A stretch of DNA of 64,000 nucleotides, from positions 3,849,001 through 3,913,000 of the forward strand of contig OZ024721.1 in assembly GCA_964016875.1 (NCBI GenBank), read 5' to 3'. Under the pieces are notes generated by a model. That model ran no database searches, was not told the DNA's origin, and saw nothing but the letters and a program-made list of their open reading frames with translations. A program made the translations under genes and the position numbers. The stretch is from Fallopia convolvulus. Lineage: Eukaryota > Streptophyta > Magnoliopsida > Caryophyllales > Polygonaceae. Each line of letters opens with the position of its first letter. Position 1 is the first letter of the stretch. This document shows, in pieces, positions 20,253 through 32,007 of this stretch.

Positions 20253-21341
20253 CTTTATCATTCAAAAGGTCCTAGTTTCATATTCAAAAATTGCATTGAT
20301 GTGATACAAGGGATCAACCAGCAACCAGTGAACTTGAACCTTTTTTTGCCTTTTCCAATATGATCAAGTGGAACATCATTGTCAATAGTTGCAAAGGAAA
20401 AAGAACTCTAACACTCCTGCCTGCTTTCAGAAGCTAGTACACTGTTTTGTGCCTCTGAATTTTTAGTTGCAACTTTCTTAGCAAATCCAATTGGAAATAT
20501 TCCTCCTTCCAGCTTTCTTATAACAGTGAAAGCTCAATAATTGCTTCTCAACTGAAAAAAACTCTAACACTTCTGCTCTGGCAGCTAGTGACTGGGGATA
20601 GAACAAGTGGACACAATAACCATCAAAATCAGCAGATTTTCTTTTGCAAGATTCCCATTTGCTAGCCAACTCAAGATCAGTATCCATATGCTAACCAAAT
20701 ACCAATACACATCTATTTAAAGATTTTCATGCCATAAGAATTAAGAAATGCAATGTGTTGAGATCATCCAATCCAACAACAGTCTACAACAGTCATAGAT
20801 CATGAAGATATGCAATGTGTTGCCAGAATTTCTACAGTAAGAGCTTGTACAAAAAATTACCATTCAGTGGCTGTTTACAAATGAGTAAGATGATCAAAAA
20901 CAGCTCCCCACTCCGTGTGCTCTTTGTAACGCTCCTCAATATGGTCACCATGCTGAAGATTTTAAGCAACTCCAAGCATTAGGACCAGAAAATTTTATAA
21001 GAAAGATAAAAATAACAAAGTCGTATGCAAATTTCTTACCTTTTTCAGCTTCCCATTTTCCCACATTCATGACCACACACAGAGGAGGTAGAAAACATTC
21101 ATGAAAGCTTTAAGCATGAAAATGAAGAGCCTCAACATATTGACACATACAAAAATTGACCATCACCACCATAAGTTATAATTCAATTCAAGGTCACAAA
21201 CTTAGAAGAAACCTGGACAACGTAATTCAATTAATTTGCATTCAAAATAATGCCATCTATATCAAAAAACTAATATAAACATGAGTTACATTATCATGAT
21301 GATAATGACACATACAAAAGCATACTTCAATCCCTAATAAA
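20253..21341. other. Unassigned DNA between the VPS53 fragment and the PMD gene
   Basis: A minus-strand open stretch at 20687-20478 begins MDTDLELASKWESCKRKSAD and has no family I recognise. Another near 20945-20880 reads HGDHIEERYKEHTEWGAVFD, also unassigned. Both may be further captured exons. No other structure is seen. Confidence 0.3.
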
Positions 21342-24300
21342 CTACGACTCCCCGTCCCCGGTGCCGTCACCTCCATCACCATCAGTAGGCCCGGTGTCCT
21401 GACCTCCAACATCATCCCTAACCTCGGTTCCCTCACCTCCATCACCATCCCTAGACGCGGTACCGTCAGCAGCACCCCCGGTCCTACTATCTTCAAACCC
21501 AACACCCCCTATACTACTACCCTCCCCAGCACGATGAAGTCCGCTGCCTTGTCCGGGACAGTACTGAGAATCCCTGAACGGCCTACTCACGGGTGGAGGT
21601 AGGGGCGGAACACCATCCGCTAAAATGCTCAACATCTCCTCCAAATACGCCCTAGCCACATGATCCGTCGGCATTCCCTGTAAAGCCTCTAGTGCGTATC
21701 CAACTGCCTGTTGCGCCCGCTGCACAATTTATTTAACTCATTAAATACAACACCAGTACAAACGAATATAATTGCATACAAAACTTTGTATTACAAATTA
21801 ACATACCACAGTAACGTCCACCATAATTGCAGGATGGGCAACGGGGTCCCGAGGACGGTTCTGACGGTCTGATCTAGGATCTATATATGGATGTGTCACC
21901 CCGTCGAACCAGTCAAGATACGCAAGGTCCGCCTGCCAAGGATACCGAGCCACGCCATGCTGCTCGAGGTCAATCAGGTGGTCATACCGCTCATTCCAAT
22001 ACAAGTCTTGGTTCCGAAAATCAAGACTGTAGGTGTTCATCTCCCTTGTACGCGAGACTACACGCGGCTCAATCGGATCTGGGGGAGTCGTCTGCACATG
22101 ATAGTACTGTCGCAGACACCTCTCGGGCTGGTATGGCTCATAAATATTGAAGCAATGCAGAACTCCTCGATACCTAGAAATCCTATATTCTGTCTCAAAA
22201 TCCAGGTCTCGGTTCCAAGGCGTCCAACAAACCTGCAAGTCCACGGGAGAAATAATTTGCATTAAAACTCAATAGGAATCAATATGTCAAACTATTAACA
22301 CTTTTACCTCATCAGCAAGAATCTTGTCCATAAACCTTCGAATATCCTCCAAGTGCTTCGGCTTCTTCGGCCTTGATCGGTGGTCATTCCTATCTCGGGC
22401 ACCCGCTCGGTCATCCATCAGAGCGTTTACATTCAACACTGAATGCCCACGAAAATGTCTAAAGTACTCCCATATCCAAGCCTATAAAATTACATTAAAA
22501 TTAGTACCGAAATAACGAAAATTGTTCATCAACCAAAAAAATTCACAATACTATTATACCTTCAAAATGAGCATGCATCCTCCCAATCCCGCTGACCCCT
22601 GGCGAGATGCAATGCTCAAATGGCGGTATAAGCACGCCAATGCCGCAGCACTCCATGCGAATCTACTGGTAACACCATGATCCATCAAACACTGTAAATA
22701 GATCGTCCTCGCCTTGTTGGTGCTCTTGTCACAGAACAAAGTCTAGCTAAGCAACCACAACAAGTATGCAGACGCTATGTGCTGTGGGTCCCGCCTATCC
22801 GCAATCATCTGAAGTATGATAGCCTAGAGATCCTTAGTTGGTATGGAGGTCTTATATTTGCGGTACTGCTGAGGAGTGAGCCCTAATATCTCCATCACAC
22901 GAGTCTGGAAATCCCCGGCCCTCTCAATCTGTCTCACCAAAGCGTCTCCATCAATCTGTATCCCCAATATCCGACGTACATCGTGGAGGGTGATCGTGAT
23001 CTCGCCCCATGGGAAGTGGAAGCTGTTGGTCTCAGGATGCCAATGCTCCACAAAAGCTGTAACGATCGCGTGATCCGATCCTCCGTATGTCAAGGTCGCT
23101 AGACGTCCCAGACCGGTCTGCTGTACAATACTCCACCACGTACCCGGCTCCTCAATCATATGCGGCTCAATAGCCGTCCACTCTACCGGTCGTGAGTGGG
23201 CCCTAATGATATTGCGCCACTGAAATAGAAAATTCAAATTCTCAATAACGTTATTCAACCATATGAAATATTAACCTAAAATAAACCGGTATAAAAGACA
23301 CTTACCAAACTATCCTCTATAACAACACCCTCCCGGCCCTCCAACGACGCAAGTGTCCACCTCCATATCGACTCTGCTACATGAGTCGGGTACGACCGAA
23401 GGAGGTCTGGTACTCGCGGCCCTCCAGGCTGCCACATCTCGTCAGCCGGAGCAGGAGCGGCCGGAACCTCCTCTACTAGGGGCGGTACGTGTTGGACCAC
23501 AGGAACGGGGTCCGTCCTCGGATCAGATGGCGGAGGTGGTGTCGGACTACCGATAGCGCGAGGAGGAGCAGGACTATCGGTAGCGCGAGGAGATGGCACA
23601 GTAAAATCAATGTCCCTCAATATGTCCTCATCATCGTGCATATCAGTATCTAAACCAGGCGGATCTCTCAATGCAAGGTCGCTCTCAGGGACAGCGTCGT
23701 CGGTCTGAGCAACCATCTCAACCCGAGGGGTCGTATCAACATCCCTCGTAATATCCTCAATCGTGCCCAATGGAGACTGTGAAACACGCGGAGGGGTAAG
23801 CATCTGCTCATCTGAAGGGTCAACAACATCGGTCGCCGGAATCTGATCTGTCTGTGGCGTCATTTCGACATCCATAGGAGCGGTTGGCCCTATATCCTAA
23901 GATGTCTGCATATCCCCAATATGCTGCTCTGTCTCCTCGCGCTGCAGCTCTGAAATCAATGTATCTACTATTGTCCCCGTCCTAGCCTTCTTTCGCCGAG
24001 GTTCGACCTGAGCACGCTGCTCCGCTAATATGCCCCGTGACCTCGCATGTCGTGTGTTCTTCTTTTTCGGCTGAGGAGACGGCATCGAGACGGGCGTAGA
24101 AAAAGACGCGCATCTCTCCTGAAACGCCTGTTGAAATTGTTTCTTTCATTATATGCTCTTGATATTCAACTTTGCATTCCCATGATTTCATAAATATGGA
24201 ACTAAATTTGTTCATAACATAATTTCATGAATATGTTTTCTCTTCAATACATGATTTTCAATTATCGATATTATGTTTTCAAATCACTTATAAAACTAAA

Positions 24301-25016
24301 CTACATCCATATTCGGGACTAAAGTATATATTCAACCATAACATACATATATTATAATTCAATACAATTGTATCTACATTCTGTGAATAGAACTAAATCT
24401 TATAAATCTCGAAATGAAATTACGTACCGATAGACCCGTCTTGCCCCACCAATCTTTTCCAAACTCCTTTCCCGTGTCAATCGGAGTGGATTTGCCGCTT
24501 GAATCACCAACCACAACATTAGCCAGTGGGATAGAGGGACCCACCGACGCTCCACCGCCATCCGACTCTACTCGTACATCCGGACCTCTACCACCCTCCA
24601 ACTCCACATCCGATCCATGTACAACCGGCTGTCCATCAACACCACCGCGACCTCCGACATCTCCCTCGTTACCACTGACGGCTCCACCTACACCACCACC
24701 ATCTTCACCTACAAACACATATCAATTTGTCAATCTTCTTTTCCTTTTGCAGGATCAACATGATTATTCAATTCAAACTAAAACTTCAAAAAAAAAAAAT
24801 ATCAAGAACAGAATATATATCAACTAACTCATCATGAAACAATTAAACAATCTTAACAACATAAATCTGTCTATATTTACAATGAAACAAGCTGCCAAAT
24901 ACAAATACATATTTTTATGCTTGATTATGGCAACAGTATCTTCACAACTACTCCACGATACTGGATTCTCCCTTAGTCATGTGGTGAGCTGCCAAATGCA
25001 AATGCATATTTCAAAT

Positions 25017-25146
25017 GGTTCTTATTCTTGTGAGATGCTAACTGAAGGCCATGTGGTTGATCATTATGTTCTTTCTAATATTCTTAGTGCTTGTAAAGGT
25101 GTGAAAGCTTATCAATTTGGAAAGGCTCTTCATTCAAATGTTGTCT
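25017..25146 (+). pseudogene. PPR gene fragment inside the PMD first intron
   Basis: The plus strand reads CEMLTEGHVVDHYVLSNILS followed by ACKGVKAYQFGKALHSNVV and a stop. This matches the PLS-type pentatricopeptide repeat pattern (M...G..PD.YTLS.+LSAC..L.....GK.+H...V). One repeat is present, antisense to the PMD gene and within its proposed 1.7-kb intron 1. PPR proteins bind organellar RNA. A single repeat has no function by itself, so it is a captured scrap. Confidence 0.7.
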
Positions 25147-25849
25147 AATTAGTGTTTGAGAAGGAAACAAAATTACTGATGTATTGCAAAATATCATTTG
25201 TATGAGTTTCAGGATCTATGGTGCTCTTAATTAAAAGAAAAAACACAAATTTCCTGCTTATTATTGGAAAACTTGGAGGACTGGGCCACTGGGGTGGGGT
25301 GGAGGGAAAGAGGATGGTAAATGACTGATGATTAATCATCTATTTAGAAAAAAAAGTGAACATCCAGCCATAACGATAACTCTGATAGCATGTTATATCC
25401 CATTTTTTCATATTGTGATTGAATTGTATAGGACAGACATTCGCGGCATCTTGCTAATTTATAGTTGGCTTCTGTAGCAGCACAGTCCCATTGATTTGAG
25501 AAGGGCCTGTGATCTATCAAACCTGTAATATATCTGACCCCCAAAAGTTATTAGACCCAAAAGTAAACTATTCTATAGCAGCATCGGTGTACTTATTCTA
25601 TCTCTCTTACCCTTTCTTTTGCTTGATTGTTTTTCTCCTTTGTCTCCCTGTGCTCAATCATTCCTCTTTTAGCAACTCGAACAAATTTACTAATTTGAGT
25701 TGATTTCTTGTTTAAAATTTTAGTTGTTAAAAGAGCATTTACCATTTAACCATTGTCAAAGATTCAGTTAATTGATCATGCTTAGTTTAGAATGATGCTT
25801 GGTAGTATTATCTCTGAGTACTATCTTGATCCATCAGAATGATTGTACA

Positions 25850-26110
25850 ACCCAGGATATAAATTCTTTCCTTGTCAATGTTGACATGATACATGTTTCA
25901 GATGTTGAGGGTCAGACAAACAGACAAGTATCATTGCAAAGATACCGTGAAAAGAGAGAAGAGAGGTACATATTGCAAAATGACAATGCTTACTTGTGGC
26001 TACATATGAAGTTTGGCAAAATGACAATCACAGCTTGTATCTTGCCAGGGGAAGGCTCAAGATCAGAAACAAGATAGGACATTCTACTTCTGGATTGGAC
26101 ATGTATTTAA
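25850..26110 (+). pseudogene. Possible captured exons, one with a TIFY/Jas-like motif
   Basis: A plus-strand open stretch reads VEGQTNRQVSLQRYREKREE followed by RY and a potential donor. The core SLQRYREKR resembles the Jas motif of TIFY/JAZ or PEAPOD proteins (SLxRFxEKRKxR), a degron and repressor-binding element in jasmonate signalling. Further on, 26054-26130 reads DQKQDRTFYFWIGHVF, an exon-like stretch I cannot place. The match is short, so the assignment is tentative. Confidence 0.35.
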
Positions 26111-26679
26111 ACCAGCAGATGAGGATGCAAGCTTCAAGTAAACAAATAAATCCTGCTGTGATTTTACTGTTCAAAGTTGGTGAAATTCATGTTTTGTGTG
26201 GTTTCAATTTGTGGCCTTGCAGAAGAACATTTGGAGAGAAGAGAGGTACATTTGAATTCACAAAGGCATCGAATGGCAATATCAACAATGGCAATGAATT
26301 TCAGCAAAATCAAAGCAAGGAATCAAAGCATCGAATTTCAGCAAAATCAGAAGCAAGGAATCAAAGCATCTTATGGCGAAATCAAAGCAAAACCAGCACT
26401 TACTTGCTTGCCCTAAAGTGACAGGAGCTCCGCCACTAGCTTCGTCGGACCTATGCTGCAACGCCAACGAACGCGAAGCCCCATTATCGTCCGGATTTAT
26501 CGCCGAATCCACCCGCTTTGCACCGCCATGATTATCACCACCTTCCTTCTCCATTTTTTAATAGTTTAGGGTTTAGATAATCGGAAATTGGAGTATCGCC
26601 GGCGAATTCCCGTCGTCGGATTTCGTTACAGAAAGCAGTGAGGAAGGGGAAGAAGCGTATCGCGCCTTGTAACGAAAGA

Positions 26680-26830
26680 TTACACTTCATAAAGCGTTCA
26701 TTTTTTTGATGAGCTACGCATCATGAAGCGCAAAAACTAAACCGCATATTGGGGATCCTTTTAGGGTATCCGTTTGCGTAGCTCATCATGAAGAGCTACG
26801 CTTCATGATGCGCAAAAAGTCTTGTGCGCC
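26680..26830. repeat. CTTCATGAAGCG palindrome cluster 3, right border
   Basis: Contains TACACTTCATAAAGCGTT (26681-26698, inverted partner of 14767-14784), GAGCTACGCATCATGAAGCG, GCTCATCATGAAGAGC and ACGCTTCATGATGCGCAAAA. GTTTAGGGTTTAG telomere-like words lie next to it at 26562-26575. It is immediately upstream of the PMD first exon on the minus strand and may hold that gene's promoter. Confidence 0.8.
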
Positions 26831-28849
26831 AGGAAAAAAAACTATGTGCATAAAGATTTGACGTAAAATTATTAGGTGAAATAGGATATTTATTTTTTAG
26901 ATAAGCTTATTGGGTGTTTGGTGAACGGTTGTTGATTGGAGTTTACTTTAGGTGTGAAATGACAAAAAAAGGATAATTAACAAAACAATACTACCTCAAT
27001 TCGAAAATATTTTTCATTCTATGAATTAAAAAATATATTAAAAAATTGCTTGATTTTATCTAAATGTCCCTCTATAATTAGTTTGCTTAATTTATCTTTT
27101 TGAGAAGGAGAAAGTTTTTGCCCTTTGAGCATTTTTGTAAGATAAATTTGAAAAAAACTTGACAAAATAGGTAGAATGACAAGTATATTGTTGAACAAAA
27201 AACACATGCTAGAATGAAAAATATTTCTGAATGAAAGGAGTAATAAAAATAAAGAAAAAGAAAAAAATGAGAGTATTACAGGTGAAAAATATCCATAAGC
27301 TACTATAATATTGTACCCCAAACATTATTTTTCCGAACAGAGCCTAAGTATTATTCTTTCTGCCGTCTACACCCAAATCCACACCTCCACTGGCCCACCA
27401 CAAAGTATTGACCCACACCCCTCTCCTAACTCACCCAACCCATTATCCCTTGAAATCGGGCTCAATCTACCCACGCACACACCCGTACTCGCGCCACTAG
27501 CACCAATTGTATGTATTCTGCATATCCTTGTTCTTACTGCAGCTAATATCATTATACTTCAAGGTCACTTCATGTTTGTTTTGATATTAAACATTTGCAT
27601 GACTCATTGGCATAATAACATATTTATTATGTTTGATTAAGATAGGAATAACTAGGAAGTGAATTGCTTGTTTTGAATCAATAATCAACAACCTTGGTGA
27701 CACAAGTGGATACTTGAATGGAATTGCTTTTCCATGATTGATTACAAACTCAACTTTAATTGCTTTATTTACTTGTTTAATTTTCCTAGAGTTAGAAACC
27801 AATTCAATCTACAATTACATTAATAAAGATAACAACTTGAGAATACAAGATTTTTTAGGTACGACTCCGACTTATTAACTATAACTATGATCTTATAAAT
27901 GGTGGAACATAGATGTTCTGCAGGAATTTTAACTATGATCTTATAAATGGTGAAACATAGATTTATGGGTCAGTAATGATTTATGGTTGATCAAGCCAAT
28001 ATCTCTATAGTTCTTACCAAAAATTACGCTTTTTTAAATAAAACATAATCGTGTCGATTTTTTCAAACATTTTCCATTTATTTAAAAAAAGTGTGATCAG
28101 TCTCATTCACCTTGCACCTGACGGCACTTCACACAGTATTCGTTCCAAAAAGAAACAGATCCATAATTTAAAATAAAAGTTTATTATGGTCTGTATTCTT
28201 CGAAAACTAACCTTATTTTAAACCATACTGTATGTATTAAGGAGTATTTGAACGTATTCGAGAAAATGACTCGACAACTATCTCCTTTTATGTCTTAAAT
28301 GTTTCAACTTTCAACTTGTCCAGTTTTCAAATTGACATTTTCCGTATGGCACTGTACATGACAACGCTTTAATTAGTGTTTACATCACTTCAAACACACA
28401 AAACCATCCCTAAGATTCATTAATTAAATACTCCTCCTTTAGTTATTTAACATTTCAGTTGAGTTTGACCATATATTAATGGAGGTATTTTTTTTGGTAG
28501 AAAATGGAGGTTAAATATTTGTAGGTGCTGACAGTGAGGGCTGACTCTTGAATTAATTTAAAAATGAAAAAATGGATAAATATTTTTTTATTTTTAAAAA
28601 TTTTCAAAGAGTATTGTCTCTCTTTCAAAAAAAAAAGAGTTCATAACTACAGAAAAAGTAGGTTCTACCAAAAGAAAAAGAAAAACAAAAAGTATAGTTT
28701 AATTTGTATAATGTACCCTTTTAATTCTCTTCGATAACATTGTCAATCGTCATACAATTAGGGTCATATTTATAGAAAATAACCCTTTTTGAGACATTTC
28801 CACAAATTCACGTACTTCGACGTACCACTAGTCTATTAAAAGAAGCAAA
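26831..28849. other. AT-rich intergenic DNA
   Basis: No supported gene. A 30-base word (AACTATGATCTTATAAATGG) is repeated at about 27880 and 27929. Positions 26910-27330 begin with GGGTGTTTGGTGAACGG and end near TTTCCGAACAGAGCC, faintly like a hAT-type MITE, but terminal repeats could not be matched. The rest is simple AT-rich sequence. Confidence 0.4.
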
Positions 28850-30014
28850 CAAAACTAATAAACAAAACAAGTATTCAAATTAAAAGAAGCAAACAAGTTT
28901 ATCCAGCACATTCACATTGATAAAGTCATTCGATCATTGGTTTTTTCCTTTAATTTCATTCACACCCAAGATTAATTCCTATCCTAATCATTAACAATCG
29001 CAAGTCCACGGTCCAAGCAATTCTTTAATCCTAGGCAAGGACGCTTAACCTAGAATTAGCATAGAGAACAAGGATATACAGGATATCAATTCAAGCAATC
29101 AAGCTACGAGTCAATTGCAAGAACAAACAATCAAATATCTTTCTCAAATCCTAGTCCACGGTCCTAGAAATTAAGTTGTTTCATAGATCAAGTAAGATCA
29201 CATAGATATTGATTCAAACCTAATCAAACTGTAAAATATCAATCAAATTCAACAAGTTGCGCACCAAGTGAAATCAATTGATAATCATGAAATTAAGCAC
29301 AAAGAGAAAATATATTAATCAAGGGAAAGAAATCAATACCGAAAACCTTACGAAATCGTAAATCAATGCTTCACTGATGAATAAACTCCAAGGTTTAAGT
29401 CTCCATCAATGAAATACAAAACTAGGTCTAAACTAAACTATGAATCTGATATTATGTAATAGAAATGTCTCGTAACCAAAAAACCACGGACATTTATAAT
29501 GAGTTCCGAAAAGATAAAAGATAAAAAGAAAACAAAATACAAGATAGCGAAACGCCTGGCGGCGCGGAACACCAGCCACCGCGAGCGCAGGAGGAATCCA
29601 CGGGCGCGGAAACTGCGGCTACACAGCTTCGCGGAAATGGAACTCACCGCGGGCGCGGTAGGATTCCGCGGTCGCGGGTCTTCTTCTGACAACTTTCTTG
29701 TGTTACCTTCGAAGGTGGTTTTGACCCACTTAGAGTTGAAATTTGAACTCGCAGTAAAAACACGAATTGTAGCTCTTCGAGTTAGCTTTCCAATGATACT
29801 AATTCCAGCTTCATACAATCACCGTAGCTCCCGAACGATTCGTCACAAGAAAATGACATCAAAACAACTCTAAATCAACACTTGTCTTCAAAACTCTTGC
29901 AACTCTTCAAATTGTGTCTTCGGTCTTCATATTACAATTATGCTCAAAACTAAGCTAAACACACTCAAATCATGCCTAAAATACAAGAGATAACCATACT
30001 AATCTAGAGCGTAT
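28850..30014 (-). repeat. Gypsy LTR remnant
   Basis: The style is that of a plant Athila/Tat-like LTR in minus orientation: lists of short AT-rich phrases, then a GC-rich island at 29545-29690 with CCGCGGGCGCGG and CCGCGGTCGCGGG words, then a conserved-looking tail (TCGTTCGGGAGCTACGG on the minus strand). No coding region accompanies it. The right end abuts a truncated copia LTR at 30015. Clear TG/CA ends and a target duplication were not found, so it may be a truncated solo LTR. Confidence 0.5.
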
Positions 30015-30772
30015 TAGTTACACAAGTAAGACTTACACTTCTTTGTTCCTAGCAGTTCTTCCTAACTCTAGTAACACTAGTAAGTCTTCTCGACCTTGTT
30101 CCTAAGCTAACAACTCAACTAAACATAAGACAGATCGAACCTTACACCTTGAGCTCACATTTCCTTAACTCCAGGGAACTTGGATTCACCGTCGTCGAGA
30201 TCGCACACTCGCCGCTGGAGACTTCTCTTCACTTTGTTTCTCTTATCTCTTTGTATGTGGATATTTGTTCTAGAAGAAGTGCTTATTTCAAGCACTATTC
30301 ATTTGGCTTTATACTTATCCGAACTTGGCTGCAATCTTCACTTTCATGATGTCCAAAATGCCCTTTGTCTTGCACGCCAAGTTTGCAATCTTCACATGTG
30401 ACTTGATTTGAATTTAGTCAACTTCAAATGTCAATCGGACCGTTGGATCGCTTGCTCTAGTTTGTTTCTCAGACTGAGCCTTCGTTTTGTCCAAGACAGG
30501 ATCTCGCGATTTACGCTGAATGGTCTTGTCTGCACATGTGAGTTCCCATGCGATGGGAACTATTCTCTCCAGAGTTCCTTTGATAGGAACTTGCTATCAT
30601 ATATTCCTGTGTTCCTTTTGCGTTCTTGGAGATCCCTTGTCACACCTGGTGTTCCCTTGAAATACTTGAATGTAACACGTTAGTTTCCATATGGCGTTTG
30701 TCATTATCAAAACTAGAGACAAGTATCGTTGTTCAGATGTTTGGAACCAGAGTTCCCAACACCGTCCCAACA
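30015..30772 (-). repeat. Truncated 3' LTR of copia element A
   Basis: Nearly the same sequence as 40232-40987. It ends on the plus strand at CCGTCCCAACA and is followed by ATTTCCCCCTTTTTGATGAT, the complement of a polypurine tract. Small differences from the 5' LTR are scattered throughout. Confidence 0.85.
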
Positions 30773-31050
30773 ATTTCCCCCTTTTTGATGATGACAAACC
30801 CATTACAAAATAAACAAGTATTTCAATGTGTGAAAAAGCATGACGTGCATCTGAGTTCCTAAGTATGGGCCTTGGAAGCCACTTCTATGAAACATTAAGT
30901 TCTTACTTAGCATTTTATGCATTAGTTCCCCCATAGCCAAAGCATATTCTGTGATAACTCTTAACACGACTCATCTCACACATTTTGTCCTTCCCCCTTT
31001 TGGCATCATCGAAAAAAGAAAGTATAGTAAGAAAGGAAGTTCACGGGGCC
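30773..31050 (-). other. Polypurine tract region of copia element A
   Basis: Plus strand TTTCCCCCTTTTTGATGATG follows the LTR. A second similar block (TTCCCCCTTTTGGCATCATC) lies near 30990. Repetition of polypurine-like blocks near the 3' LTR has been described for Sireviruses. The stretch ends in GGGCC at 31046-31050, one half of the target duplication of the inserted gypsy element. Confidence 0.65.
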
Positions 31051-31811
31051 TGTTTTGGACAAAAAAAATGACCGACTAATCACTTTAATGTCCTAGATGG
31101 GGTTTGATAGCCAAAGGGATACGATTGGATCGGGTTGATGGAAAAACGAGTAAAAACGATTAACAAAAGCAATAAATAAGTAAAGAAATTGAATGTAAAG
31201 ACAACTAAAACGAAGAAGAAATGCTTATCTCTTCTTATTAATTATAAATAAGCGATTACAAGCATAGATCTGTGGTTTAGGACCCTTAATCATGCGAAAA
31301 CTGTTGGGAAAACAACGGTCAGATGCTAGCAGTCTGGCTCAGATGACAGAGGTCTTCGAGAGCAATGTAAGTTATGAGAGCTTTCTGATTACAAGAGAAG
31401 GGAATTGTGGTGTTTTAATGTCTCTATCTGGATCTGGATCTGGATCTAGCGTGGTTATGCTCTTAAATCCCTTTATACAGTAGGGAGAGTTACATAGAAA
31501 TAGTTACAAAATCAAGGATACACGTTCTCCTAAAAAATAGGTAGTGGACGTTGTGGAGGATATGGTCAAAGGCGGTTGTAATTGACCCAAAGATCTCGCT
31601 GGCGCTGCGGGATAGTCAGATGACGATTGACGTCATCGGTCTTCGGTCTTTATGACGACGAAAGTCTTCGGTCTTTCTGACGGCAATGGTCTCTCTGACG
31701 ACGATGGTCTTTCTGACGGTAATGGTCTTTGTGACGACAACAGTCTTTGGTCTTTGTGACGACGACATTCTTCGGTCTTGAAATCATACTTGGAATTTTT
31801 TGGGTCTAACA
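31051..31811 (-). repeat. 3' LTR of the nested gypsy element
   Basis: 761 bases, TG...CA. Positions 31640-31775 form a minisatellite of GGTCTTTNTGACGACGA units. A GGATCTGGATCTGGATCTGG tract near 31428 is longer than in the partner LTR. Confidence 0.85.
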
Positions 31812-32007
31812 ATACCCCAAATTCATCTTGGTCGTTGAGGCGAGGAAACGGGCGAGATGAATTTAATGCCTTTCGTCGGATGCTTCAGGCATCATTACGA
31901 TGGAAGTCAATGGTCAAAGGCACGTACTTGATCAAAGTTGTCAGCTAAAGGCATGGACCTGGCCGAAGTTGTTAGCCTCTAGCGCTGGTTCTATCAAAGT
32001 TGTGTAG

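Larger units (their letters stand above)
21342..26554 (-). pseudogene. Plant mobile domain (PMD) gene, seven exons, three premature TAG stops
   Basis: Proposed minus-strand exons: 26554-26404, 24708-24428, 24127-23306, 23219-22560, 22481-22308, 22232-21807 and 21719-21342. All junctions are GT-AG and phases agree, giving 963 codons. The N-terminus is Gly/Asp-rich, followed by a basic patch (PSPQPKKKNTRHARSR) and a Pro/Asp-rich linker. The PMD follows: ATLTYGGSDHAIVTAFVEHW, HPETNSFHFPWGEITITLHD, VRRILGIQIDGDAL, RFAWSAAALACLYRHL, WIWEYFRHFRGHSVLN, VLHCFNIYEPYQPERCLRQY and YLDWFDGVTHPYIDP. The C-terminal tail is acidic and Gly-rich. TAG stops at 23897-23899, 22824-22826 and 22743-22745 are in frame, and no frameshift was found. 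PMD proteins such as MAIN act in nuclear silencing and gene regulation, and PMDs also occur in transposons. Exon 1 lies just inside the right palindrome cluster, so its promoter probably lies there. Confidence 0.85.
14767..26698. mobile_element. Putative PMD-carrying MULE-like element with captured gene fragments
   Basis: The segment lies between inverted copies of AACGCTTTATGAAG(C/T)GTA. It contains a small ORF just inside the left side (plus strand), a PMD gene starting just inside the right side (minus strand), and between them pieces of at least four host genes with intron structure kept. Transcription from both ends toward the middle and captured genomic fragments are both known MULE traits. 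True ends, terminal repeat length and the 9-base target duplication expected of MULEs were not resolved. It may form one larger element with the MULE-OTU gene at 9.75-12.9 kb. Confidence 0.5.

Noticed and set aside
24414..24827. Pro/Ser/Thr-rich plus-strand frame
   Set aside because: It is the antisense shadow of the Gly/Asp-rich second exon of the PMD gene.
26900..27330. hAT-type MITE
   Set aside because: The left GTTTGGTGAACGG and right CCGAACAGAG words are suggestive, but terminal repeats and an 8-base duplication could not be matched.
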